The notes beneath the pieces were generated by a model that was not told the origin of the DNA, did no database searches, and saw only the letters and a program-made list of their open reading frames with translations. A program made the position numbers and the translations under genes. Source: DATLHO01 sp035539855 (GTDB lineage: Bacteria; Bacteroidota; Ignavibacteria; OLB7). From it: a stretch of 18,332 nt of DNA. Shown piece after piece: positions 1-7,916 of the stretch. The stretch is from assembly GCA_035539855.1 (NCBI GenBank), contig DATLHO010000162.1, positions 1 to 18,332 of the forward strand, in the 5' to 3' direction. Position 1 is the first letter of the stretch; the number at the start of each line of letters is the position of its first letter.

Positions 1-12
1 GACCCCCGACTC

Positions 13-206
13 TGTCCCCTGCAAAGCTGTCCCCTGCGAAGCTGTCCCCTGCAAAGCTGTCCCCTGCAAAGCTGTCCCCTGCGAAGCTGTCCCCTCGCGC
101 AGCGTGTCCCCTGCGCAGCTGTCCCCTGCAAAGCTGTCCCCTGCGAAGCTGTCCCCTGCAAAGCTGTCCCCTCGCGCAGCGTGTCCCCTCGCGCAGCGTG
201 TCCCCG
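13..206. repeat. Tandem array of 13 TGTCCCCT words with mini-hairpin spacers
   Basis: Thirteen copies of TGTCCCCT (the last is TGTCCCCG) begin at 13, 28, 43, 58, 73, 88, 105, 120, 135, 150, 165, 182 and 199. Spacing is 15 bp or 17 bp only. The twelve spacers are GCAAAGC (5), GCGAAGC (3), GCGCAGC (1) and CGCGCAGCG (3). Each can fold as a GC/GC or CGC/GCG stem closing a three-base loop, and the 17-bp form adds one base to each side of the stem. The array ends about ten bases past the 3' end of the nucleotidyltransferase gene and has no coding look. It is not a CRISPR, because spacers are far too short and are not unique. Function is unknown; it may be a dispersed intergenic repeat family. The left edge near base 1 may be cut by the window. 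Confidence 0.93.
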
Positions 207-215
207 GCGGTACCG

Positions 216-2765
216 CTAGCTCGCCCGTGACTCCTCACCAATCCGCACGTCAGCGTCGGACTCCTTCCACCGCCGGACCCGCTCTTCGTACTCGCGCGCC
301 AGGGCTTGCGCCCTGTCCGCATCCGAGCTCTCCGCCACCACATGGAAGAACGGCTTCTCCTTGTCCGGGATCAGCAGCGCCCAGTCGTCGCCGAGGAAGA
401 TCTTGACCCCGTCGACGAGCTGGCGCTCGAGGCGGTCGGAGTGCTCCATCGCGTGGCGCATCACCCGGCCCTTGTACTCCCAGGGACAGTCCACCGTGCG
501 CTCGGTGACGTAGCGCCGCGGCAGCTCGCGGTCGAGCTCGCCGAGGTGCCGGCCGCTGCGCGCGAGCATCTCCATGATCTTCGCCACCGCGAACATGCCG
601 TCGATCGCGAAGAGGAACTCCGGGAAGATGAATCCGCCACGCGTGCCGCCGACGAACGCGACCTCCTTGTCGAGCGTCGCGTCCATCATTGCCATGTGCG
701 TGTTGCGCGTGTAGATGACTTCGACGCCGTGCTCGCGCGCGACTTGCTCGACCTCGCCGGAGGCCACGATCGGCACCGCGATCTTCTTCACCGGCGCGGT
801 CGCGGTCTCCAGGAAGAGCTTGGTCACCAGCGTCAGCAGTCGCTGGTCGCTGATCTCGATGCCCTCCTCGTTTACCGCGCGGATCTTCTCGGCGCCCGGA
901 TCGATCATGAACCCGACGTCGTAGCCGAGCGACGTCACGACGCCGCCGAGCTTGCGCAGCGCGGACTCGATCTCGGTGCGCTCGCGGGTCATCTTCGTCG
1001 GGTCGAGGTAGCTGTTGAGCGAGATCACCTCGGGTCCGAGCATGCCGAGGAGATTCGGCAGAAGGGTGGAGGCGACGCCGTGCGAGTAGTCGAAGGCGAC
1101 CTTCAGCCGGCGCTCGCGGATCGCCTGCTCGTCGAGCGACTCGCGGAAGCGGCTGATGTACACCTCGTTGGTGCGCTCCGGGAAGTAGATGCTGCCCACC
1201 TCGTCGAAGCTCGCGCGCTGGTATTCCTCGCCGAAGAACAGGCGCTCGATCGACTTGGTCTTGCCCGGCGGCATGTCCTTGCCGTCGCCGCTGAAGAAGA
1301 TGATGTCGGTCTTACGGCGGTCGTGCGGAGACTTCCGGATGTGCACGCCGGCGACCTGCTTGCCGCCTCGGAGCTCCGATCGCGTCAACGGGATCGGCGT
1401 CGTCTGCAGGTCGTGCACGCGCACGCCCGCGCTCATCAGGCCGGTCGTCATCGCGCGGTGGATCATCCGCGAGACGTTGTCGGAGTCGCGGCTGATCGCG
1501 ACCGAGCGTCCCTTGCCCGCGAACGCGCCGAGCGCGCTGCCGAGCTTCGCGGCGAACTCCGGCTGGATCTCGACGTTCGACAGGCCGCTGATGCGCGCGT
1601 CGGTGAACAGCTCGCGCATCCACCGGTCGGCCCACACGAGCGACGTCGACAGCGTCGCGCCCGACTCGACCTCCTTGTCGGGCCAGAGCTTGATGTTCGC
1701 CAGCAGCCGCGCGCCCTCGCCGATGCGGCAGCGGTCGGCGATGAACACGTTCTCGCCGATCGTCGCGCCGGCGCCGACGAGCACGTCGTCGCACAGCACG
1801 TCGTCGACGAGCTGCGCGCCGTCGCCGATGCGGCAGTTCTTCCACAGCACGGTGTTGCGCAGCTCCGCGTTGGCTCCGATGACCGTGCCGTCGCCGATGA
1901 CGCTGTCGACGATGTACGCGCCGCGCTCGATCGTCACGTGGTCGCCCACGACGACCGTGCCGCCGAAGCGCGCGTCGTCGGCGACCTGCGCACCTTCGCC
2001 GACGTAGACGTTGACCTCGTCGTGGATCACGTTGCGCTCGCCCGGCAGCGTCACCCTCGCCTTGCCGCGGAGCACGTCGAGGTGCGCGGTCTGGTACTCG
2101 TTGAGGTTGCCGATGTCGCGCCAGTATCCCTGGGCGATGTAGCCGTAGAGCTCCATCCCCTCGCGCAGCATCAGCGGGTAGAGATCCTTCGAGAAGTCGA
2201 AGTCCTTCTTGTAGGGGATCAGGTCGAGCACCTGCGGCTCGAGGATGTAGATGCCGGTGTTGATGGTGTCGCTGAAGACCTCGCCCCACTGCGGCTTCTC
2301 GAGGAAGCGCGTGATCCTGCCCTCGTCGTTGGTCATGACGACGCCGAAGGCGAGCGGATCGGGCACGCGCGTCAGCACGATCGTCGCCAGCGCGCCCTTC
2401 TGCTCGTGGTACTCGATCGCGCGCGCCAGGTCGATGTCCGTCAGCACGTCGCCGGAGATGATGATGAAGCGCTCGTCGAGGAACTCCGCGGCGTTGCGCA
2501 CCGAGCCGGCGGTGCCGAAGTCGGCCTCGGCCTGCACGTAGTGCATCGTGATGTCGTGCGAGGAGCCGTCGCCGAAGTACCCGCTGATCGCCTCCGGCTG
2601 ATAGTACAGCAGCGACGTGATGTCGCGGATGCCGAGTCCCTTGAGGATCTCGACGATGTGGTACATCATCGGCCGGTTGACCATCGGGGCCATCGGCTTG
2701 GGGACGTTGCTCGTCAACGGGCGCAGCCGGGTTCCGAATCCCCCCGCCATGATTACAGCTTTCAT
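216..2765 (-). CDS. Sugar-1-phosphate (mannose-1-P) nucleotidyltransferase fused to a degenerate phosphomannomutase-like domain
   Basis: An 849-residue cytoplasmic protein likely to make an activated sugar such as GDP-mannose for envelope polysaccharide. Residues 1-235 are a nucleotidyltransferase with GGFGTRLRPL (8-17), PKPM (22-25), SGD (104-106) and EKP (156-158). Residues about 245-360 form a left-handed beta-helix of hexapeptide repeats. Residues about 380-835 resemble the alpha-D-phosphohexomutase fold. This order and the ~840-residue length match mannose-1-phosphate guanylyltransferases of cyanobacteria and actinobacteria. In the mutase part the catalytic serine position is kept (Ser479 in RKSPHD). 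The metal loop reads DPGAEK (622-627), the sugar loop GGTRGG (706-711) and the phosphate loop IPDKEKP (799-805). Mutase activity is therefore doubtful. The start was chosen because family members begin MKAVIMAGG; a GTG ten codons upstream is less likely. The exact sugar and nucleotide cannot be read from sequence. Confidence 0.9.
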   Translation of the reverse strand: MKAVIMAGGFGTRLRPLTSNVPKPMAPMVNRPMMYHIVEILKGLGIRDITSLLYYQPEAISGYFGDGSSHDITMHYVQAEADFGTAGSVRNAAEFLDERFIIISGDVLTDIDLARAIEYHEQKGALATIVLTRVPDPLAFGVVMTNDEGRITRFLEKPQWGEVFSDTINTGIYILEPQVLDLIPYKKDFDFSKDLYPLMLREGMELYGYIAQGYWRDIGNLNEYQTAHLDVLRGKARVTLPGERNVIHDEVNVYVGEGAQVADDARFGGTVVVGDHVTIERGAYIVDSVIGDGTVIGANAELRNTVLWKNCRIGDGAQLVDDVLCDDVLVGAGATIGENVFIADRCRIGEGARLLANIKLWPDKEVESGATLSTSLVWADRWMRELFTDARISGLSNVEIQPEFAAKLGSALGAFAGKGRSVAISRDSDNVSRMIHRAMTTGLMSAGVRVHDLQTTPIPLTRSELRGGKQVAGVHIRKSPHDRRKTDIIFFSGDGKDMPPGKTKSIERLFFGEEYQRASFDEVGSIYFPERTNEVYISRFRESLDEQAIRERRLKVAFDYSHGVASTLLPNLLGMLGPEVISLNSYLDPTKMTRERTEIESALRKLGGVVTSLGYDVGFMIDPGAEKIRAVNEEGIEISDQRLLTLVTKLFLETATAPVKKIAVPIVASGEVEQVAREHGVEVIYTRNTHMAMMDATLDKEVAFVGGTRGGFIFPEFLFAIDGMFAVAKIMEMLARSGRHLGELDRELPRRYVTERTVDCPWEYKGRVMRHAMEHSDRLERQLVDGVKIFLGDDWALLIPDKEKPFFHVVAESSDADRAQALAREYEERVRRWKESDADVRIGEESRAS

Positions 2766-2881
2766 CTCGGCTCTTCGGTTTCGATTGGTTGGCACGCACG
2801 GATGCGCAATCCATGCGCCGCAAATGTAGCCCTCGCGCCGTGAACGGCGTCGTGTGTCGGGTCACGACCGCGGAAAACCGA

Positions 2882-2916
2882 CGCGCCCCGCACCTCTCGG
2901 CGAGGTGCGGGGCGCG
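2882..2916 (-). terminator. Perfect 15-bp hairpin, probable terminator of the SBBP gene
   Basis: Arms 2882-2896 and 2902-2916 are perfect reverse complements (CGCGCCCCGCACCTC) with a five-base loop. The hairpin lies 26 bp past the stop codon of the SBBP gene. Reading the minus strand, it is followed by TCGGTTTTCC, a short T-tract. It therefore fits a rho-independent terminator with a weak tail, separating the SBBP gene from the downstream nucleotidyltransferase gene. Confidence 0.75.
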
Positions 2917-2942
2917 ATCGCTGTGTCGGATGCTATCGCCGC

Positions 2943-5900
2943 CTACCGCACGACCGTCAGGCCGATGCTCGTCGTCGCGGCGTCGAGCGTCAGCACGATG
3001 CGGTACGTGCCGGATGCGAGGTCGTCGGTCGTGACGCTTACGCGTCGATCGCCGGCGGCGATCCGCTCGTCGAGGAGCGTTCGCACCGTCGTGCCGCGCG
3101 CGTCGACGATCCTCAGGAGCGCAGTTGCCGCTCGCGTCGCGGTGAAGCTCACCACGGTCTCGCCGCCGGCCGGGTTCGGCCGCGCCACGAGCGCGGTCGC
3201 GGCCGAGAGCTCGCCGGCGACGCCGACGGAGCCCTCGACGGTGAGCGTCGCCGCCTCGCTCGTGTCGGCGCCGCACGGGTTGGTGACGATCGCGCGGTAC
3301 TGCGAGCCGTTCTGCGGCGCGTTGACGCCCGAGAGCAGCAGGGTGCCGACTGCCGAGTTCGGGATGTCGGTCCAGTCACCGCCCGACGACGGGCGCGTCT
3401 GCCAGTGGATCGTGTAGCCGGGGAAGCCGTCGCCGCTGGCGGTGAAGCTCGCCGACGTGCCGGCCGCCGCCGTGACGTTCTGCGGATCGGCGATGATGTG
3501 CGCCGCCGAGTGGACGGCGAACTCGCCGATGCCGACGTCGCTGGCGCCGCCGCTGGTCTGCATCACGCGGATGCGGTAGCCCGTGCCGGGCCGCAGCTCT
3601 GCCGGGATCGTCCACGCGAAGCTGTCGGCGTCGACGTTCGAGCCGATCACCGTCCAGTTGACGCCGCCGTTGGTCGAGAGCTCGACGTTGACGGCGCCGA
3701 CGTGCTGGCGCGAGAAGGTGATCGTCTGCGTCGAGCCGATGCAGAAGGTCTCCCCGCCCGCCGGTGTCAGTACGCGCAGCGCCTGCACGACCAGGGTCGC
3801 CGCACGCGTCGCGACGGTGTCGCACTGGTTGTGGATGAGCGCGCGGACCTGCAGGCTGTCGTCGGCCGCGTCGATCGAGCCGAGCGTGAGCTGCGTGCCG
3901 GTGACGCCGGGGATGTCCTCCCACGTCACGCCGTGATCGGTCGAGCGCTGCCAGATCGTGCCGAGCGGAGCGGAGCCCGCGCCGCTGGCGGTGAAGTTCA
4001 CCGTGGTGCCCTCGGCGCGCGTGAGACTCGACGGATGCGTCACGACGCGCGCGGGGGCGAGGATCGTGAACGCCGTGTCGCTCGCGTCGAGCTCACCTCC
4101 GCCGCTGACCGACACGCGGATGCGGTAGGCCGTCCCGGCGCCGAGCGCCGCGGGGGCGCCCCACAGGAAGCTCGTTCCGTTGACGCTGAAAGCGATCGGC
4201 GACCAGGTCAGTCCGTTGTTCGCGGACAGGGCGAGGTCGTAGTTGACGGTCTCCGAGCCCGTCCAGGAGATCAGGTGCGAGTCGCCGGCGCAGAGCGTGT
4301 TGCGTCCGTTCGGCGCAATCAACTGCACGATGTCGAAGCGGCTGACGAAGCCGTCGCGTGCGCCGCGGTTGAACGTCTGCAGCGCTCCGACGGTCGACGG
4401 GTAGTCGAGCGAGGCGGTCGTGCCCGCGAGGTACAGCGTCAGTCCGCCGATACGGGTCATCGCGGTCATCGAGTCGTTGTCGGTGCCGCCGAGGTACGAA
4501 CTGTACAGCAGCGCCTGGCCGAGCGGCGCGAGCTCGGTGACGAAGAGATCCTGGCCACCGGCGCTCCGCGGCTGCAGCGCCCCGGTGACGATCGGGAAGT
4601 TGGATGACGTCGTGTTGCCGGCGACGAGCGTGCGTCCCTCGGGCGTGACGCTCAGCGAGACTCCGCTCTCCTCGCCGCCGCCGCCGAGCAGCGTCGCGAA
4701 CTCGAAGGCAGTGCCGGCCGCGCCGATGCGCGCGACGAACGCGTCGGAGATGCCGGAGAGCGTCGACTGCACGACGCTGCTGGTCACCGGGAAGTTCGTC
4801 GAGGTCGTCCTGCCTGTGACGTGCGCGGCTCCGTTGGCGTCGACGGCGACTCCGCGCAGCTCGTCGGTGCCGTTGCCGCCGATGAGCGTCGAGAAGCGCA
4901 CGGCGCGTCCGTTGGTGTCGACCGCGACGACGAAGCCGTCGAGCACGCCGAGGAATCCCGACTGTGCAGCTCCGGTCGTCACGGGGAAGGGAGAGCCGAC
5001 GGTGCCGTCGGTGGTCGTCGTGCCCGCGACGTAGGCGACGCCCTCGCGCAATGCGATGTCGACCGCCTGGTCGTCTCCACCGCCGCCGATGAAGGTCGAG
5101 TACAGGAGCGTCCGTCCGGTCGTCTCGAGCTTCATCGCGAAGGCCTCGCGCGCGTTCGAGATCGTCTGGAACGCGCCGGTCGTCGTCGGGAAGTTGCTCG
5201 ACTGCGTGTGGCCGGCGACGTAGATGCGTCCGCCCGGCTCCGCCGCGACGGCGGTGGCGATGTCGTCGGAGCTGCCGCCGATGACCGACGACCACACGAG
5301 CGAGCGGCCGAGCGTGTCGAGCTTGAGCACGAACGCATCGATCGCGCCGTTGTAGGTGGAGTCGTACCCGGCGCGCGCGGGGAAGTCCCTCGAGCTCGTC
5401 GAGCCGACGACGTAGGCGAAGCCGAGACGGTCGACGGCGACGTCGAGCGCCGCGTCGACATCGGTGCCGCCGATGTACGTCGAGTACAGAAGCGTCGAGC
5501 CGTCGGCCGAGAGCTTCGAGACGAACGCGTCGGTCGCCCCGCGCAGCGTCGCAAAGTAGGAGCCCGTCGTATAGGGGTAGTCGGGCGAGAACGTCTCGCC
5601 GGCCACGTAGACGCCGCCGCTGGAGTCGACCGCGACCCCGTTGACGATGTCGTCGTCGGCGCCGCCGATGAAGCTGCTGAACGTCAGCGGATCGATCACG
5701 AGCGGGTGCCGGCGATCGTAGGCGCCGATGCTGAAGCCGACCGTCGAGGCGTCACGCAGCTCGAACGCGCACTCGACCCGTCGGCGCTGTCCATCGACCA
5801 CCTGGTAGGCAAGGAGCTCGCGCTGCTCGACCTGTCCGAGGCTCGTCGCGATCAGCAGCGAGCCGTCGTGGCCGCGCGCGATGCGATCGGCGCCGTCGAA

Positions 5901-6392
5901 GCGCAGCTCGATCTGCCGCGGGTCGGCTCCGGGCGCGACATGGAAGTCGTAGCGGGGCAGTCCGCCGTCGTCGTAGAGGACGAGGTCGACGCCGCTGCGC
6001 ACGTTGCGGAGCGCGACGTCGCCGTACGTCGGAACGTCGAGGCGCCAGTCGGCGCGGTCGGTGCCGTCGACATAGGCGTGGCGGGCCGTCATGGGGTCGC
6101 CCGCGGTGGCGATGCCGGAGCCGAGCGAGACCTCCATGCGCACGACGTGACCGCGGCGCGAGGCGCCCTCGGAGCGGTTGAAGTCATAGACGAGCGCGTC
6201 GTCGGTGACCCAGAGGTCGAGGCCCGGGTAGCGGGCGAGGAATCTGCCGGGTCCGCTCCACTGCCCCCGGTTCTCGATGAATCCGACCGTCCGCCGCGCG
6301 CCGGGACCCAACTGGGCCGGAAGCGCGGGCGCGGCGAGGATCAACAGAATGATGGTGGCGACGAGGGCTCGCACGTTGGAACAATGGCTCAT
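2943..6392 (-). CDS. Secreted SBBP-repeat beta-propeller protein with Ig-like modules and T9SS sorting domain
   Basis: An 1149-residue exported protein. Residues 1-26 are a signal peptide (hydrophobic LVATIILLILAAPALPA). Residues about 36-235 match the domain that commonly precedes SBBP repeats (FIENRGQW at 38-45). Seven SBBP repeats of the form YST-IGG...VAVD...YVAG-T...FP begin near 238, 303, 367, 431, 500, 565 and 630, enough for one seven-bladed propeller. Two pairs of beta-sandwich modules follow (about 690-870 and 872-1053). Each pair has a 'PNGG/CAGS...ISW...NNG-TW' type unit and then an Ig-like unit with conserved Trp and Cys. Residues about 1066-1149 are a T9SS C-terminal domain starting ARPNPAGGE and ending TVVR. 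It is probably attached to or released from the cell surface; ligand unknown. The start is supported by AGGAG about 8 nt upstream of the ATG. It is probably transcribed from the 421-bp spacer shared with queA. Confidence 0.9.
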   Translation of the reverse strand: MSHCSNVRALVATIILLILAAPALPAQLGPGARRTVGFIENRGQWSGPGRFLARYPGLDLWVTDDALVYDFNRSEGASRRGHVVRMEVSLGSGIATAGDPMTARHAYVDGTDRADWRLDVPTYGDVALRNVRSGVDLVLYDDGGLPRYDFHVAPGADPRQIELRFDGADRIARGHDGSLLIATSLGQVEQRELLAYQVVDGQRRRVECAFELRDASTVGFSIGAYDRRHPLVIDPLTFSSFIGGADDDIVNGVAVDSSGGVYVAGETFSPDYPYTTGSYFATLRGATDAFVSKLSADGSTLLYSTYIGGTDVDAALDVAVDRLGFAYVVGSTSSRDFPARAGYDSTYNGAIDAFVLKLDTLGRSLVWSSVIGGSSDDIATAVAAEPGGRIYVAGHTQSSNFPTTTGAFQTISNAREAFAMKLETTGRTLLYSTFIGGGGDDQAVDIALREGVAYVAGTTTTDGTVGSPFPVTTGAAQSGFLGVLDGFVVAVDTNGRAVRFSTLIGGNGTDELRGVAVDANGAAHVTGRTTSTNFPVTSSVVQSTLSGISDAFVARIGAAGTAFEFATLLGGGGEESGVSLSVTPEGRTLVAGNTTSSNFPIVTGALQPRSAGGQDLFVTELAPLGQALLYSSYLGGTDNDSMTAMTRIGGLTLYLAGTTASLDYPSTVGALQTFNRGARDGFVSRFDIVQLIAPNGRNTLCAGDSHLISWTGSETVNYDLALSANNGLTWSPIAFSVNGTSFLWGAPAALGAGTAYRIRVSVSGGGELDASDTAFTILAPARVVTHPSSLTRAEGTTVNFTASGAGSAPLGTIWQRSTDHGVTWEDIPGVTGTQLTLGSIDAADDSLQVRALIHNQCDTVATRAATLVVQALRVLTPAGGETFCIGSTQTITFSRQHVGAVNVELSTNGGVNWTVIGSNVDADSFAWTIPAELRPGTGYRIRVMQTSGGASDVGIGEFAVHSAAHIIADPQNVTAAAGTSASFTASGDGFPGYTIHWQTRPSSGGDWTDIPNSAVGTLLLSGVNAPQNGSQYRAIVTNPCGADTSEAATLTVEGSVGVAGELSAATALVARPNPAGGETVVSFTATRAATALLRIVDARGTTVRTLLDERIAAGDRRVSVTTDDLASGTYRIVLTLDAATTSIGLTVVR
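4323..5687 (-). repeat. Seven SBBP repeats (one propeller) inside the secreted protein
   Basis: Seven protein repeats at about 64-69 residue spacing cover residues 236-690. Each contains a strand ending in IGG or LGG, an acidic run, a VAV-type strand, a YVAG or similar strand followed by T, and a terminal FP or YP. The fourth repeat carries a few extra residues (TTTDGTVGSPFP). The DNA copies are well diverged, so this is an old duplication and not a recent expansion. Confidence 0.85.
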
Positions 6393-6813
6393 TGGGTGGC
6401 TCCTGCCGATGTATTGGCGAATTCAAGGATTATACGATGCATCCGCAATGTTTCCTACGGCCGTCGGCGCGGGCATTCGTGCCGGCAGGCATGCGCGGGC
6501 GCGGGGGGTACTGAGAAGTCACTTGCCGACGGGGGGTCGAATTGGCGAGAATTATAACGATTCCGGCAGATTTCGAGCCGGCCGTAATGAGCTGTAATCC
6601 GAGTCCCGCGGCGGGAATCGACGTTGCGCTCCCCTGTTGCGCGAACGTATTTTCGTAGCTTAAAGATTGCCCTGTGCCCGCGTCTAGCGATGGTCACCGT
6701 GTCGGACTCGAATCCGGGGCAGTTTGTCAAGGCGCTCGATCGATGCGCGACAGGACGATCGAGGCTCTCCGCGCCCTGCCTGGAACTGACTAACTGACCG
6801 GCATGCTTCGCCC
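6393..6813. other. 421-bp divergent intergenic region (SBBP gene / queA)
   Basis: No convincing gene is visible on either strand. It must hold the promoters for both flanking genes. For the minus-strand gene, TATAAT occurs at 6434-6429 (about 37 bp upstream of the ATG) without a clear -35. For queA, GTTG at 6623-6626 and TATTTTCG at 6648-6655, separated by 21 bp, resemble the Bacteroidetes TTTG / TAnnTTTG promoter with one mismatch in each box. Both are weak calls. The stretch is locally richer in AT (6421-6450, 6541-6560) than the neighbouring genes. A tRNA-like T-arm near 6702-6714 does not extend into a tRNA. Confidence 0.5.
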
Positions 6814-7851
6814 ATGAAACTCTCGGACTTCCGCTACACGGCTCCCAAGTCTGCCACCGCAAAATTTCCCGCAAATCCCCGTGATGAGGCCCAGCTCCTC
6901 ATCCTTGACCGGGCGACCGGCGAGATGGAGGACAGGGTGTTCACCGACATCAGCGATTTCTTCCAGAAGGGAGACTGCCTGGTGGTCAACGAGTCGCGCG
7001 TGTTTCCTGCCCGCCTGATCGGCAAGAAGGAGAAGACGAACGCGCAGATCGAGGTGATGCTGCTGCGGGAGCTGTCGCAGAAGGACGCCCTGTGGGACGT
7101 CATCGTCGATCCGGCCCGGAAGGTCCGCATCGGCAACAAGATCTACTTCGACGACGGCAAGCTCTACTGCGAGGTGATCGACAACACGACCTCGCGCGGG
7201 CGGACGGTGCGCTTCAACCATACCGGCGACCTCTTCAAGACGATCGAGCGGATCGGTCTGATGCCGCTGCCGCCGTACATCGGCCGCGAGGCCACCGACG
7301 ACGACCGCGAGTTCTACCAGACGATCTTCGCCAAGACCAACGGCTCGGTCGCCGCGCCGACGGCCGGTCTCCACTTCTCGAAGAAGCTCCTGACGAAGCT
7401 CGAGAAGAAGGGGGTGAAGATCGCCCGCGTGCTTCTGCACATCAATCGCTCGACATTCGATCCGGTCGAGGTCGAGGATCTGACGAAGCACAAGATGCAC
7501 TCGGAGTACTTCGAGATCGGTTCGGCCGCCGCCGAGGTGATCAACAAGACGATCAAGTCGAAGGGCAACGTCGTGGCCGTGGGCGCCTCGGTCGTCCGCG
7601 CGCTCGAGAGCTCGGTGCTCACCGCCGGCACCGTCAAGCCGAACCGCGGCTGGACCGACAAGTTCATCTACCCGCCGTACGATTTCAAGATCGTCGATCG
7701 CCTGATCACGAACTTCCATCGTCCCGAGAGCACGGTCCTGATGATGACCTGCGCGTTCGCCGGCCGTGAGAAGGTGATGAAGGCATACAAGCACGCGCTG
7801 AAGCACGGCTACCGCTTCTACAGCTACGGCGACGCGATGCTCATCAAGTAG
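6814..7851 (+). CDS. queA: S-adenosylmethionine:tRNA ribosyltransferase-isomerase QueA
   Basis: A 345-residue cytoplasmic enzyme. It transfers and isomerises the ribosyl group of S-adenosylmethionine onto preQ1 at tRNA wobble position 34 to make epoxyqueuosine. Family landmarks are visible: LSDFRY (3-8), NESRVFPARL (59-68), MPLPPYIG (150-157), VAAPTAGLHF (179-188), DLTKHKMHSE (222-231), VRALESS (261-267), ITNFHRPEST (298-307) and YGDAMLI (338-344). The segments VDPARKVRIGNK and DNTTSRGRT are typical of Bacteroidetes QueA. One landmark deviates: the usual LHVGxGTFxPV appears as LHINRSTFDPV (208-218). Length is normal for the family. There is no clear Shine-Dalgarno sequence; the ATG was chosen by alignment to the family N-terminus. 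It is convergent with the HD-domain gene and shares a terminator hairpin with it. No other queuosine genes are in view. Confidence 0.97.
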   Translation: MKLSDFRYTAPKSATAKFPANPRDEAQLLILDRATGEMEDRVFTDISDFFQKGDCLVVNESRVFPARLIGKKEKTNAQIEVMLLRELSQKDALWDVIVDPARKVRIGNKIYFDDGKLYCEVIDNTTSRGRTVRFNHTGDLFKTIERIGLMPLPPYIGREATDDDREFYQTIFAKTNGSVAAPTAGLHFSKKLLTKLEKKGVKIARVLLHINRSTFDPVEVEDLTKHKMHSEYFEIGSAAAEVINKTIKSKGNVVAVGASVVRALESSVLTAGTVKPNRGWTDKFIYPPYDFKIVDRLITNFHRPESTVLMMTCAFAGREKVMKAYKHALKHGYRFYSYGDAMLIK

Positions 7852-7877
7852 CGCCGGGCTCGACAATCGAGAATCGA

Positions 7878-7913
7878 ACGGAAGGAATCGGGGAGCCCCT
7901 CGGTTCCTTTCGT
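7878..7913. terminator. Bidirectional hairpin between convergent queA and HD-domain gene
   Basis: AACGGAAGGAATC pairs with GGTTCCTTTCGT, including two G-T wobbles. After a two-base bulge, GGG pairs with CCC around a four-base loop. The hairpin begins 27 bp after the queA stop and ends four bases before the HD-gene stop, so it can serve both convergent transcripts. On the plus strand it is followed by CGTTTAC, a weak T-run. Confidence 0.7.
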
Positions 7914-7916
7914 CGT

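Noticed and set aside
1..206. CRISPR array
   Set aside because: Spacers are 7 or 9 bases and recur; real arrays have unique spacers of ~30 bases and longer repeats. No cas genes are nearby.
104..406. 100-residue protein rich in LSPAK repeats
   Set aside because: It is a translation of the non-coding tandem array running into the antisense of the nucleotidyltransferase; there is no start signal or family match.
306..2843. 845-codon open frame on the plus strand opposite the nucleotidyltransferase
   Set aside because: It is the antisense shadow of a clear gene in GC-rich DNA: composition is dominated by R, A, D, V and L and it has no recognisable motifs.
6667..6725. tRNA gene
   Set aside because: GGACTCGAATCC looks like a T-arm, and TTGCCCT can pair with GGGGCAG. 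However, the loop has the wrong size, the candidate acceptor strand overlaps the T stem, and there is no D or anticodon arm in a ~59-base span.
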